DNA of 64,000 nt from Roseivivax isoporae LMG 25204 (GTDB lineage: Bacteria > Pseudomonadota > Alphaproteobacteria > Rhodobacterales > Rhodobacteraceae). Below, one piece after another: positions 34,412-43,892 of this stretch (position 1 is the stretch's first letter; every line of letters begins with the position of its first letter). The position numbers were made by a program, and so were the translations under genes. Below the pieces are notes generated by a model. It did not search any database. It was not told the origin of the DNA and worked only from the letters and a program-made list of their open reading frames with translations. Location: NCBI RefSeq assembly GCF_000521865.1, contig NZ_JAME01000027.1:1-64000 (forward strand), read 5' to 3'.

Positions 34412-34689
34412 CGCGCGCCTGACACCTCGGTCGTCCCGTCCGGGCCGGGCTAGCACATCGCCGGCGCGCACGTCAGGTCCAAGCTGCGCGCGTCCGTGTT
34501 CCGGCTACAATAGCGCCGCGTCGCGGGGATCGTGGCGGGTTGCGGCGCCCCGCCGAAATGAGGCCATCATTGCGTGCGAGCGGGGCTCGCGCGGTCGGGA
34601 GTACCGCGAATCGGGGACAGGACGGGCATGGAACGAGCGAACCGGGCGGGCACCCGGCGGCCGCGCATCCGCGGCGGGCACGGGGCGGC

Positions 34690-35823
34690 ATGAACGGCGG
34701 CACGGTCTCGATCGTCGGCTGCGGCTTCGTCGCGGACCTCTACATGCGCTCGCTCGCCACCTTTCCGGGCATCGTCGTCCGCGGAGTCTGGGACCGCGAC
34801 CCCGCGAGGCTGGCGCAGTTCGCGGCGCACTGGAAGGTGCCGGCGGCAACGGGGCTCGCGGCACTGCTCGACTCGCACCCGGCGGACGGGCTGGTCCTGA
34901 ACCTGACGAACCCGGCCGCGCATCTCGAGGTGAACCGCGCCTGTCTCGAGGCCGGCGCGCATGTGTACTGCGAGAAGCCGCTCGCGCTCGACGCGGCGGA
35001 GGCCGAGGCGCTGGCGGCCGAGGCTTCGGCGCGGGGGCTGCAGCTCGGCTCCGCGCCCTGCTCGGTGCTGGGCGAGGCGGCGCAGACCCTGGGCCACGCC
35101 ATCCGCAGCGGCATTGGCGGGCGACCGGCGGCCATCTATGCCGAACTCGACGACGGCTACGTGGCGCAGGCGCCCTACCGCCGCTGGCGGACGGAAAGCG
35201 GGGCGCCCTGGCCCTGGGAGGACGAGTTCCGCACCGGCTGCACGCTGGAACATGCGGGCTACTACCTGAGCTGGCTCATCGCGTGGTTCGGCGGCGTGCG
35301 CAGCGTGGTCGCGGCCTCGGCCGAAGTCGTGCCGGACAAGGGCGGTCTCGACCGCCCGACCGCGCCGGATTTCTCGGTCGCGGCGCTATTCTTCCACGAC
35401 GGGCCGCCCGCGCGGCTGACCTGTTCCATCGTGGCGCCGCACGACCACCGGATCCGCGTGATCGGCGAGGCCGGCGTGCTGGAATGCGATGCCGCCTGGG
35501 ACAACGGCGCGCGGATCGGGCTGCGCCGGCGCAGGACCGTGCGGCGGCGGCTCGTGGAGGGTCCGTTCACCCGGCGCGTGCGGCTCGGGCGGCCGACCCA
35601 TCCCAAGGTCGGGCGCTGGGGCGCAGCGTCGATGAACTTTGCCCTCGGGCCGGCCGAGATGCTGGAGGCGATCCGCGAGGGCCGCGAGAGCCGGCTGGGT
35701 GGCGCCTACGCGGTGCACCTGACCGAGGTGACCCTGGCGATCCAGAACGCCGGAGAGGATGCGGGCGCGCAGCGGATGCGCACCACCTGCGCGCCGATGG
35801 AGCCGATGCCGTGGGCCCGCTAG
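34690..35823 (+). CDS. Gfo/Idh/MocA-family oxidoreductase
   Basis: A 377-residue NAD(P)-dependent sugar oxidoreductase. The Rossmann motif VSIVGCGFVADLYMRSLA is at the N-terminus and the family EKP motif (VYCEKPLALDAAEA) follows. The C-terminal domain contains FRTGCTLEHAGYYLSWLIAWFGG, around the expected active site. It overlaps the following epimerase gene by 13 bases. The same pair of families is fused in the 39020-41113 gene. Substrate presumably a nucleotide sugar of the polysaccharide. Confidence 0.85.
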   Translation: MNGGTVSIVGCGFVADLYMRSLATFPGIVVRGVWDRDPARLAQFAAHWKVPAATGLAALLDSHPADGLVLNLTNPAAHLEVNRACLEAGAHVYCEKPLALDAAEAEALAAEASARGLQLGSAPCSVLGEAAQTLGHAIRSGIGGRPAAIYAELDDGYVAQAPYRRWRTESGAPWPWEDEFRTGCTLEHAGYYLSWLIAWFGGVRSVVAASAEVVPDKGGLDRPTAPDFSVAALFFHDGPPARLTCSIVAPHDHRIRVIGEAGVLECDAAWDNGARIGLRRRRTVRRRLVEGPFTRRVRLGRPTHPKVGRWGAASMNFALGPAEMLEAIREGRESRLGGAYAVHLTEVTLAIQNAGEDAGAQRMRTTCAPMEPMPWAR

Positions 35824-36794
35824 GCCGCATCGTGGTCACCGGCGCCGCGGGCTTCGTCGGGCGCGCGGTGGTGGCCGAGGCGCGGCGGCGCGGGCATCCG
35901 GTCGTGGCCGTGGTGCGCGGCGCGCCGGTCGCGGACTGGTCGCGGGACGCGGGCATCGAGCCCTGCCGCTGCGATCTCGCCGATCCGGGCGCAGCGGCGG
36001 TGCTGGCGCGCGCCTGCCGGGGCGCCGACGCGGTGATCCATGCCGCGGCGCATCTCGATGCCGGCGTCGACGCCGCGCGCGAGACGGCCGCCGGGACCGC
36101 GCACCTCCTCGCGGCGATGGCGGAGGCGGGCACGCGGCGGCTGGTCCTCGTGAGCTCGATCGCCGTCTACGACACCGCGGCGCTGGCACCCGGCAGCGCC
36201 ATCACCGAGGCGACGCCGGTCGAGCGCGAAGGCGCCGCGCGGGACGGCTACGTGGCGCAGAAGCTCGCCCAGGAGCGGATGGCGCGCGCGGCCGCCGAGG
36301 CCGGCGGGCCGGGCGTCTGGATCCTGCGGGTCGGCGCGATCTACGGCGCGGGGCGGCTCTGGAACGCGCATCTGGGCGTCAGGGTCGGGCCGGTGCTGAT
36401 CCGCGTCGGCACCGGCGGCGAGGTGCCGGTGGCGCATCTCGCGCTGGTGGCGCGCGCGCTGGTCGACGCCAGCGCCCGCGATCCGGCCGGCGAGCGGGTG
36501 CTGAACGTGACCGACGACGTGCGACCCGATCGCGACGCCTACCTGCACGCGTTGCGGCGGTCTGGCTGGCCGTCGGTCGTGGTGCCCCTGCCCTGGACAT
36601 TGTGGCTCGCCGCGGCACGGCTGCTGCGCCCGCTCGAGCCACGGCTGCCGGGGCTTCTGCGCGCGCGCATCCTGCGGGCGCGCATGCTGCCCTTCCGCTA
36701 TCCCAACACCGCGCTGCGCCGCACCTTCGGCGGCGCGCAGGCCCGCGCCTTCGAGGACCGGTTCGCGCAGGCGATCGCGGAGGGCGGCGGATGA
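35811..36794 (+). CDS. NAD-dependent epimerase/dehydratase (extended SDR)
   Basis: A 327-residue extended SDR. The cofactor motif VVTGAAGFVGRAVVAEA and a YxxxK-type catalytic pair (GYVAQKLAQE) are present. The start is GTG at 35811, with GGAG 8 bases upstream, inside the end of the previous oxidoreductase gene. It overlaps the next glycosyltransferase by ATGA. The C-terminus carries a hydrophobic stretch (PWTLWLAAARLLRPLEPRLP) that may contact the membrane. Likely modifies a sugar nucleotide. Confidence 0.82.
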   Translation: MGPLGRIVVTGAAGFVGRAVVAEARRRGHPVVAVVRGAPVADWSRDAGIEPCRCDLADPGAAAVLARACRGADAVIHAAAHLDAGVDAARETAAGTAHLLAAMAEAGTRRLVLVSSIAVYDTAALAPGSAITEATPVEREGAARDGYVAQKLAQERMARAAAEAGGPGVWILRVGAIYGAGRLWNAHLGVRVGPVLIRVGTGGEVPVAHLALVARALVDASARDPAGERVLNVTDDVRPDRDAYLHALRRSGWPSVVVPLPWTLWLAAARLLRPLEPRLPGLLRARILRARMLPFRYPNTALRRTFGGAQARAFEDRFAQAIAEGGG

Positions 36795-38032
36795 GGCTCG
36801 GCTACCTGACCGGGGAATATCCGCGGGCCTCGGACACCTTCATCCAGCGCGAGGTCGCGGGCCTGCGCGCGCTCGGCCACGTGGTCGAGACCTGCACGGT
36901 CCGGCGCACCGGGCCCGAGCACCTGGTCGGGCCCGAGCAGCGGTCCGAGCAGGCGGGCACGTTCCACGTGCTCGAGGCCGCCCGGCGGCCCGCGCGGCTG
37001 GCCAGGGCGCATCTGCGGTGGATGCGCCGGCCGGGGCGCTACCTGCGGGCCCTGGCGCTCGCGTGGCGGACGGCGCCGGAGGGCTGGCGCGGCGCGCTCT
37101 GGCAGGCGTTCTACTTCGCCGAGGCGGGCGTGCTGGCCGATCACCTCGCGCGGCGGGGCGTGAGCCACCTGCACAACCACATCGCCGAGGCGTCGTGCAC
37201 GGTGGCGATGCTGGCCTCGGCGCTGTCGGGCATCCCCTACAGCTTCACCATCCACGGGCCCGGCATCTTCTTTGCGCCCGAGCGCTGGCGCATCGACGAG
37301 AAGGCGGCGCGCGCGGCCTTCGTGGCCTGCATCTCGGACTACGCGCGGGCGCAGCTCATGTGCTTTGCCGCGCCCGAGCACTGGGGCCGGCTGCATGTGG
37401 TCCATTGCGGGGTGACGCCGGACATCTATGCCGGCGGCCCGCGCGGCCGGGGCGCGGACCTGCTGTTCGTCGGGCGGCTTGCCCGGGTCAAGGGCGTGGC
37501 GCTGCTGCTCCGGGCCGTCGCGGCGCTGGCCGAACGGGTCCCGGACCTGCACCTGACGCTGATCGGCGACGGGCCCGATCGCGCGGGCCTCGAGGCAGAG
37601 GCGCGGGCGCTCGGGATCGCGGAGCGCTGCACCTTCCTCGGCTACCGTGGGCAGGCGGAGGTCGCCGAGGCGCTGGGCCATGCCGACCTATTCGTGCTGC
37701 CGAGCTTTGCCGAGGGCGTGCCGGTCGTGCTGATGGAGGCGATGGCGGCGGGGCTGCCGGTCGTGACCACGCGCATCGCGGGCGTGCCGGAACTGGTCGA
37801 GGACGGCGTGTCGGGGCTGCTGGTGGCGCCGGGGGACGCGGGCAGGCTGGCCGATGCGCTGGCGCGGCTCCTGGCCGATCCCGGGGAACGCGCCCGGATG
37901 GGCGCGGCCGGGCGCGCGCGCGTCGCGGCGGAACATGACGCAGCCATCGAGGCCGCGCGGCTCGCGGCGCTGTTCGAGGGCTATGCCGCAGGCCGGCGCG
38001 ACCTGCAGAAGCGGCCGGAGCCCGTGTCGTGA
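36791..38032 (+). CDS. Glycosyltransferase, GT4 family
   Basis: A 413-residue GT-B glycosyltransferase with LGYLTGEYPRASDTFIQREV at the N-terminus, a pattern of exopolysaccharide GT4 enzymes. The C-terminal half has LLFVGRLARVKGVALLLRA, LIGDGPDRAGLEAEA and the EX7E donor region FAEGVPVVLMEAMAAGLPVV. Coupled at both ends (ATGA with the epimerase, GTGA with the next GT2). Confidence 0.88.
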   Translation: MRLGYLTGEYPRASDTFIQREVAGLRALGHVVETCTVRRTGPEHLVGPEQRSEQAGTFHVLEAARRPARLARAHLRWMRRPGRYLRALALAWRTAPEGWRGALWQAFYFAEAGVLADHLARRGVSHLHNHIAEASCTVAMLASALSGIPYSFTIHGPGIFFAPERWRIDEKAARAAFVACISDYARAQLMCFAAPEHWGRLHVVHCGVTPDIYAGGPRGRGADLLFVGRLARVKGVALLLRAVAALAERVPDLHLTLIGDGPDRAGLEAEARALGIAERCTFLGYRGQAEVAEALGHADLFVLPSFAEGVPVVLMEAMAAGLPVVTTRIAGVPELVEDGVSGLLVAPGDAGRLADALARLLADPGERARMGAAGRARVAAEHDAAIEAARLAALFEGYAAGRRDLQKRPEPVS

Positions 38033-39009
38033 GCGGACCCGCGGACGTGGCGCTGGTGCTCATCGGGCGGAACGAGGGCGCGCGGCTCGTCGCGGCGCTC
38101 GAGGCGGCGCGGGGCCAGGCGGCCCGGCTCGTCTACGTCGATTCGGGGTCGACCGACGGCAGTATGGCGGCGGCCACGGCCGCGGGCGCGGAGGTCGTGA
38201 CGCTCGACGTCTCGGTGCCGTTCACGGCCGCGCGCGCGCGGAACGCCGGGTTCGCCCGGCTCGAGGAGACGGGCGGCGCGCCCGCCTGCGTGCAGTTCAT
38301 CGACGGCGACTGCGCCATCGTGCCGGGCTGGACCGGGATCGCGCGCGCCCGCCTCGCCGCCGATCCGGGGCTTGGCCTGGTGACCGGCTGGCGCGCCGAG
38401 GTCGCGCCCGAGGCGTCGGTCTACAACCGCCTCTGCCAGTGGGAATGGCGCCGCCCGGCAGGGCCCATCGCGGCCTGCGGCGGCGACATGATGGTGCGGG
38501 CCGAGGCATTCCGGTTGATTGGCGGCTTCGACCCGGCGGTGATCGCCGCCGAGGACGACGAGTTCTGCCAGCGACTCGCCAAGGCCGGCTGGCGGCTCGA
38601 GCGGCTCGCGGCGGAGATGACGCGCCACGATGCCGCCATGACGCGCCTCGGCCAGTGGTGGCGGCGGGCGGAACGGACCGGCCACGGCTTCGCGCAGGTC
38701 GGCCGGCTGCATCCCGGCTACTTCGCGACCGAGCGGCGGCGGGTGAAGGTCTACGCGCTGGCCCTGCCGGTGGCCATCCTCGGGTCGGTGGCGGTGTCGC
38801 CCTGGCTCGCGCTGCTGCCCGCGATGGCCTACCCGGCGAGCTGGGCCAGCGCCGCGCGGGGGCTGCGCCGCGACGGCGTTCCGCGCGGCGACGCCCGCGC
38901 CATGGCAGTGCTGCTGACCCTGTCCAAGTTTCCGAACCTCATCGGCATGGTGCGCTATCACCTGCGCCGGCTGCGCCGCGCGCCCATGCGCCTCATCGAG
39001 TACAAGTAG
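38029..39009 (+). CDS. Glycosyltransferase, GT2 family (GT-A fold)
   Basis: A 326-residue GT2 enzyme with VALVLIGRNEGARLVAALEA, YVDSGSTDGS and the metal-binding FIDGDCAIVPGW. A C-terminal region with hydrophobic segments (VKVYALALPVAILGSVAVSP) may anchor it in the membrane. It starts at GTG overlapping the previous stop. It ends 10 bases before the fused oxidoreductase-epimerase. Confidence 0.86.
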   Translation: MSGPADVALVLIGRNEGARLVAALEAARGQAARLVYVDSGSTDGSMAAATAAGAEVVTLDVSVPFTAARARNAGFARLEETGGAPACVQFIDGDCAIVPGWTGIARARLAADPGLGLVTGWRAEVAPEASVYNRLCQWEWRRPAGPIAACGGDMMVRAEAFRLIGGFDPAVIAAEDDEFCQRLAKAGWRLERLAAEMTRHDAAMTRLGQWWRRAERTGHGFAQVGRLHPGYFATERRRVKVYALALPVAILGSVAVSPWLALLPAMAYPASWASAARGLRRDGVPRGDARAMAVLLTLSKFPNLIGMVRYHLRRLRRAPMRLIEYK

Positions 39010-39019
39010 GAGGGCCCTC

Positions 39020-41113
39020 ATGCCCGCAGAGACCCGCATCGGTCTGATCGGCGCCGGCTACATCGCGCGCTGGCACGCGGAGGCCATCGCCGCCACCCGG
39101 GGCGCGCGCGTCGCGGCCGTCTGCGACACCCATCGCGGCGCCGCCGAGGCGCTGGCGCGGGCGTACGGCGTTCCGGCCCACGAGGACGTGGAGGCGCTGA
39201 TCGCCTCGGGCAGCTGCGACGCGGTGCACGTGCTGACGCCGCCCGGATCGCATGCGGCCCTCGCCATCCGCTGCCTCGAGGCGGGGCTCGACGTGCTGGT
39301 GGAAAAGCCGGTGGCGACCAGCGCGGAGGAGACGCGCGCCATCGCGGAAGCCGCGCGCGCCGCGGGGCGGCGGTTTGCGCCGGGCCACAATTTCCTCGGC
39401 CTGCCGTCCTGGGAGCGGCTGACGCGACATGTGGCGGCGGGCGCGCTCGGCCGCGTCTCGGGAATGGAGATCGTCTGGGCCCTGCCGCTCGCGCCGCTGC
39501 GCTCGGGGCCCTACGGGCTCTGGCTCATGCGCGAGGCGCGGAACCTGCTGCTCGAGATCGGGCCGCATCCCATGGCCTTTGCCGTCGATCTTTTCGGCGC
39601 GCCCGAGATCCACGCCACGCTGCTGTCGAAGCCCGTGGCGCTGCCCGGTGGCGACACCCGGCCGCAGGGCGTCCGCATCCTCGCCACGGCCGGCGGGGTC
39701 GACATCACGCTGACGATCAGCCTCGTCGAGACGGTGGACGACAGGTCGGTGACGCTGCGCGGCTCGTCGGGGCGGGCGCGGCTCGATTTCGCCGCCGACA
39801 CGCTGGTGGTCGAGCGCGAGAACGCGTCGGACCTGATCGTGAACCCGCTGCGCCGGCAGCTCGACATGGCGGGGCAGCACGCGCGGGAGGGACTGCGCAA
39901 CGCGGCGGTGCAGGTGCGGTCGCTCAACACCCGCAATCCCTACGGGCAGAGTTTCCGAGGCATGTGCGCGGAGCTCTACGGGCAGCGCGCGGCCGATCCG
40001 CGCTGGACCGCCGAGGCGGCGGTGACGGTGATGCAGGCGCTCGACGACGCGCTGGCGCTGGTCCCGGCGGAGCGTCTCGCACAGGCCGCGCCCGTCGCGC
40101 CGCGCCGCGCGCCGAACCCCAAGGCACTGGTGATCGGCGGCACGGGCTTCATCGGGCGCGCGCTGGTGCGCCGGCTGGTCGCGGGCGGCACCGACGTGCG
40201 GGTCCTGTCGCGCGGGCGGCATGGTCCCTTTCCCGACCTGCCCGACAGCGTCGAGACGGTGGGCGCGTCGCTGACCGACCGCGCGGCACTGGTCGCGGCG
40301 ATGGACGGGATCGACGAGGTCTACAACCTTGCCCGCGCGCTCGGGTCGAGCTGGGAGGAGTGCCTCGCCGAGGACGTGGCGCCCGCGGTCGCGGTCGCCG
40401 AGGCGGTGCTCGAGGCGGGCGTCGGGCGCCTTGTCTACACCGGGACGATCGCCAGCTACGACATGTCCGACCCCCGCACGCGCATCACCGAGGAGACGGG
40501 CTTTGCACCCGACATGTCCGACCGCAACCTCTACGCCCGGTCCAAGGCGGAATGCGAACGGCGGCTGATGGAGATGCACCGCAGCCGCGGCCTGCCCGTG
40601 ACCATCGCGCGGCCGGGCATCGTGATCGGCCCGGGCGGGCCGCTGCAGCACTGGGGCATCGGGCGCTGGCACGGCGCGGGAGCTGTGCGCATCTGGGGAC
40701 CGGGCACGAACGTCCTGCCCTTCGTGCTGAACGACGACGTGGCCGACGGGCTGATCCTCTGTGCCCGGGTGCCCGAGGCACTGGGCGAGGATTTCAACCT
40801 CGTGGGCGACCCGATGCTGACGGGGCGCGGCTATTTCGACGCGATCCGCCAGACGACCGGCGCGCGCATCCGCGTGTCGTCGGGCAACCTCACCGCGTTC
40901 TGGGCGGCGGACGCGCTGAAATACGTGCTGAAGCGCCACGCGCTCGGCCGGCGCGACGCGGTGCGGCCGTCGCGTGCCGACTGGCGGAGCCGGGCACATT
41001 TCGCACGATTCGTGAACGACAAGCCGAAGGCGGTGCTGGGCTGGACACCGGAGGCCGACCGCGACCGGCTGGTGGCGCGCGGCATCGCCGAGGCGAACCT
41101 CTTCGGGTTCTGA
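39020..41113 (+). CDS. Fused Gfo/Idh/MocA oxidoreductase and NAD-dependent epimerase
   Basis: A 697-residue two-enzyme fusion with no stop or frameshift. Residues 1 to about 350 are a Gfo/Idh/MocA oxidoreductase (IGLIGAGYIARWHAEAIA; VLVEKPVATSAEE; LLLEIGPHPMAFAVDLFG). A Pro/Ala/Arg linker (APVAPRRAPNPK) leads to an extended SDR from about residue 368 (ALVIGGTGFIGRALVRRL; YTGTIASYDMSD; catalytic YARSK near 503). Both halves keep their cofactor motifs. It probably carries out two successive steps on one sugar. A split pair of the same families lies at 34690-36794. Confidence 0.9.
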   Translation: MPAETRIGLIGAGYIARWHAEAIAATRGARVAAVCDTHRGAAEALARAYGVPAHEDVEALIASGSCDAVHVLTPPGSHAALAIRCLEAGLDVLVEKPVATSAEETRAIAEAARAAGRRFAPGHNFLGLPSWERLTRHVAAGALGRVSGMEIVWALPLAPLRSGPYGLWLMREARNLLLEIGPHPMAFAVDLFGAPEIHATLLSKPVALPGGDTRPQGVRILATAGGVDITLTISLVETVDDRSVTLRGSSGRARLDFAADTLVVERENASDLIVNPLRRQLDMAGQHAREGLRNAAVQVRSLNTRNPYGQSFRGMCAELYGQRAADPRWTAEAAVTVMQALDDALALVPAERLAQAAPVAPRRAPNPKALVIGGTGFIGRALVRRLVAGGTDVRVLSRGRHGPFPDLPDSVETVGASLTDRAALVAAMDGIDEVYNLARALGSSWEECLAEDVAPAVAVAEAVLEAGVGRLVYTGTIASYDMSDPRTRITEETGFAPDMSDRNLYARSKAECERRLMEMHRSRGLPVTIARPGIVIGPGGPLQHWGIGRWHGAGAVRIWGPGTNVLPFVLNDDVADGLILCARVPEALGEDFNLVGDPMLTGRGYFDAIRQTTGARIRVSSGNLTAFWAADALKYVLKRHALGRRDAVRPSRADWRSRAHFARFVNDKPKAVLGWTPEADRDRLVARGIAEANLFGF

Positions 41114-41284
41114 TGCGGCCCGCGCGTCGACAATCCCCGCCTTTCGACCGTATTCTTGACAGATTTTCGGGTATTCTCGTCGATCGAGCAGTCCAGGTTC
41201 CGCAAAAGGCCGTGCCGTGCCAGTGATCCAGTGGTCCCCCTTCCGTGCGCCCGTCGCGGCGCCCTGCCCCGCGGGATCCGCGTG

Positions 41285-42427
41285 ATGGCTGCCGGGCCGC
41301 GCTTTCGCCGCCGCAAGGGCCGTGCCGCGCCTGCGGAGGACGACCTGCGCCCGGTGCCGCCGCTCGCCAGCCGCGAGGAACGCCTGGCCCGCCGCGCCGA
41401 GGACATGTCGGCCACGGAGAGCCGCAGCGCCGCGGCCGAGGAGGCCCGCGCACGCGACGGGCAGGCCGCCGAGGCCGAACGCGCGCGGCACGCGGCCGAG
41501 GCCGAGGCAGAAACGGAACGGCTGCGCATCGAGCGGGACGCGGAGCGCGCCCGGATCGCGCGGGAGCTCGCCGAGGCGCGGGAGGCGGAGCGGGCGCGCG
41601 CCGCCGAGGCCGAACGGCCGCTGCTCCTGCGGGCGGCGGAGCCCGCGCGTGAACCGGCCCCGGCCCCCGAGGCGCCGCCGAGCGTCCCGGGCGACGGGTC
41701 CGCGGCGGCCTGGGAGCGGCTCGCGCGGTTTTCGGTCGACGAACGCGAGCTCGACCGGCACCGGGTCGTCACGGCCAGCCGTCACGACCCGGCGCACGTG
41801 GCCTTCGACGTCCTGCGCACGCGGCTTCTGCAGGCGCTGGCGGAACGGGGCTGGAGCCGCGTCGCCGTGACCTCGCCCACGCAGGGCTGCGGCAAGACCT
41901 TCACCGCCGCCAATCTCGGCATCTCGCTTGCCCGGCAGGAAAACGCCCGGACGGTGGTGCTGGACCTCGACCTGCGCCGGCCCACGCTGCACAAGGTGTT
42001 CGGCCTGCGCGAGGTCGGGAGCATGGGCGACGTTCTGCGCGGGCGGACACCGCCCGAGGCGCATCTGCGCCGGCTCGGGCCCAACACCTTTCACGCCGGC
42101 GGCTGCATCGCCTTCGGCTTCAACGACGCGCCCGAGACCTATGCCGCGGAGCTGCTGCAGGATCGGCGCAGCCGCGCGGCGCTCGACCTGCTCGAGGCTC
42201 GGTTCGCTCCCGACGTGGTGCTGATCGACCTGCCCCCGGCGCTGGCCTCGGACGACGTGCTGGCGCTGCGCCCGGCCTTCGACGCGGTTCTGCTGGTGGT
42301 GGGCGGCGGGCTGACCACGCAAGCGGAGATCCGCGAGGTGCAGAAGCGGTTGGGCGAGGACACGCCCCTGCTGGGCGTGGTCCTGAACCGCGCCGAGGGC
42401 GTGAACACCAGGAAATACGCCTACTGA
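41285..42427 (+). CDS. BY-kinase-like exopolysaccharide ATPase with coiled-coil N-terminus
   Basis: A 380-residue protein. Residues 30-115 are an Ala/Glu/Arg-rich predicted coiled coil. The rest is a CpsD/Wzc-type ATPase with Walker A TSPTQGCGKTF (GCGKT at 201-205), Walker A' VVLDLDLRRP and Walker B VVLIDLPPA. Such ATPases act with Wzz-type proteins in polysaccharide chain control. The C-terminus RKYAY has only two tyrosines instead of a cluster, so autophosphorylation is uncertain. The start at 41285 is chosen for its position after the promoter region; GTG at 41282 is also possible. Confidence 0.82.
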   Translation: MAAGPRFRRRKGRAAPAEDDLRPVPPLASREERLARRAEDMSATESRSAAAEEARARDGQAAEAERARHAAEAEAETERLRIERDAERARIARELAEAREAERARAAEAERPLLLRAAEPAREPAPAPEAPPSVPGDGSAAAWERLARFSVDERELDRHRVVTASRHDPAHVAFDVLRTRLLQALAERGWSRVAVTSPTQGCGKTFTAANLGISLARQENARTVVLDLDLRRPTLHKVFGLREVGSMGDVLRGRTPPEAHLRRLGPNTFHAGGCIAFGFNDAPETYAAELLQDRRSRAALDLLEARFAPDVVLIDLPPALASDDVLALRPAFDAVLLVVGGGLTTQAEIREVQKRLGEDTPLLGVVLNRAEGVNTRKYAY

Positions 42428-42442
42428 GGCGCGCGCCCCGGA

Positions 42443-43765
42443 TCAGGATTCGACGCGCCGAGGCAGCAGGCGGTCGAAGATGCCCGCATCGAGCAACGCC
42501 CCGCCGAAGGTGCGGAAAGCCGCCCATCCGAGGAGCGCGAGACCCGCGAGGCCGCCCAGCCAGATCAGCTTGCGCCGGCCGTTCCCGCGGCGGCTGCGCA
42601 CCGGCGGGATGGCGGCGACGGGGGTGATGCCGAGCTGCCGTTCGAGCTGCGCGGCGGTGCGGATCGCGGGGTTCATCACCTCGGCCAGGAAGGCCACGCC
42701 CACGGCGAGAAGCACGCTCGCCACCCCGCCGGCAAGTGCCACCTTCTTCTTCGAGCGCGAGATCGACGTCTCGGGCACGAGCGCGGTCTCGAGCACCTCG
42801 AACCGGTCGGCCTGTTCGCGGTCCTGCAGGATCTGGCCCATCTCGGCATCGGCCTTGCGGCGGGTGATGACGGCGTAGCGTTCCTGCAGCTGGGTCAGGT
42901 CGCGCTCGAGCGCGCCCAGGTCACGTTCCACGTCGGGCGCGCGGGCGAGGTCGGCCTCGATGGCCGCGATGCGCGCGCGGATCAGTGCCTGCTGGTCCTC
43001 GTAGAGCGCGACCTGCCGGGCAAGGTCGCCCTCGCGGATGCGCGCGGAATTGTTGCGCAGCGCGATGATCTCCTGCTCGAGCGACAGCGCGCTCTGGCGG
43101 TAGGTGTTGAGCTGGTCGCGCAGCGCCGCGAGGCCGCCGGGCAGGGCATCGGCGTTCGCGCGCTTGAACTCGGCGATGGCGGCCTCGGCCGCGGCGATGT
43201 CCTCGGACACGCGGGCGACCTCGGCATCGAAGAAGTCGAAGGTGGCCTGCGCGCGGGTCAGGCTGCGCTCGCGGGCCTGCTCGATGACCGAGGTCATGAG
43301 CTCGTTGGCGACGGCGGCGGCCTTCCCGGCGTCGTCGAGGCGCACCGAGATGCGCAGGCCCGAGGGCGCGATGCCGGTCTGCCACGGCTCGGCGTTGCCG
43401 CGGATTTCCTCGAGCGTGACCGCCTCGCGCAGCGCGGAGATGCGTTCGACCACCGATTCCTCCTCGGGGAAGAGCGCGTAGGCGTCCATGATGCCGAGGA
43501 GGTTGTCGCGTGCCATGAGGCGCTGCTCGATCAGCCGGACACGGCGGCCGGCATCGGGTTCGGGGGCCGCGGGCGTGGTCGCGGCGAAGGGATCGGGAAC
43601 GCGGGCATCCTCGATCTGAACGACGGCGGTCGCCTCGTAGAGCGGATCCTGCCGCAGCGCGACCTGCACCGACAGCAGGCAGCCCAGGAGCGTCAGCCCC
43701 AGGATCAGCCAGAAACGGCGGCGGACGGCGGCGAGCACCTCGTCGAAACTCTGGAACTGGTTCAT
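42443..43765 (-). CDS. Wzz/GumC-type polysaccharide chain-length determinant
   Basis: A 440-residue polysaccharide co-polymerase. It has an N-terminal membrane segment (about 17-37), a large periplasmic region with coiled coil (about 150-310), a second membrane segment (KKVALAGGVASVLLAVGVAF) and an extra third one near the C-terminus (IWLGGLAGLALLGWAAF). It lacks a kinase domain, which is supplied by the converging gene at 41285-42427, 15 bases away. The start MNQFQSFDEVLAAVRRRFW is used. It has its own promoter in the 192-base gap. Confidence 0.87.
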   Translation of the reverse strand: MNQFQSFDEVLAAVRRRFWLILGLTLLGCLLSVQVALRQDPLYEATAVVQIEDARVPDPFAATTPAAPEPDAGRRVRLIEQRLMARDNLLGIMDAYALFPEEESVVERISALREAVTLEEIRGNAEPWQTGIAPSGLRISVRLDDAGKAAAVANELMTSVIEQARERSLTRAQATFDFFDAEVARVSEDIAAAEAAIAEFKRANADALPGGLAALRDQLNTYRQSALSLEQEIIALRNNSARIREGDLARQVALYEDQQALIRARIAAIEADLARAPDVERDLGALERDLTQLQERYAVITRRKADAEMGQILQDREQADRFEVLETALVPETSISRSKKKVALAGGVASVLLAVGVAFLAEVMNPAIRTAAQLERQLGITPVAAIPPVRSRRGNGRRKLIWLGGLAGLALLGWAAFRTFGGALLDAGIFDRLLPRRVES

Positions 43766-43850
43766 GTCACTGATCCCGCAAAGGTGCCCCCGATGCGTGC
43801 AGACGGGGCAGAGCACGTGCCACGCCCCGGTCTTGCCTCAATCCAATACG

Positions 43851-43873
43851 CGCCGGGCCGCATTTTCGCCACA
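43851..43873 (-). repeat. Possible degenerate relative of the hairpin repeat
   Basis: This stretch and 19991-20016 share the exact 14-mer GGCGAAAATGCGGC on the minus strand, next to a CCGG-rich end. The layout recalls the repeat core but lacks CAAGAAGAAGC and the flanking stem. The relation is weak. Confidence 0.25.
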
Positions 43874-43892
43874 GATTTTCCGGGAGCTTTCT

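Noticed and set aside
38993-42322. A 1109-residue minus-strand open frame across the fused oxidoreductase-epimerase and kinase genes.
   Set aside because: It is a GC-driven shadow with Arg, His, Gln and Pro bias; both plus-strand genes have convincing motifs and starts.
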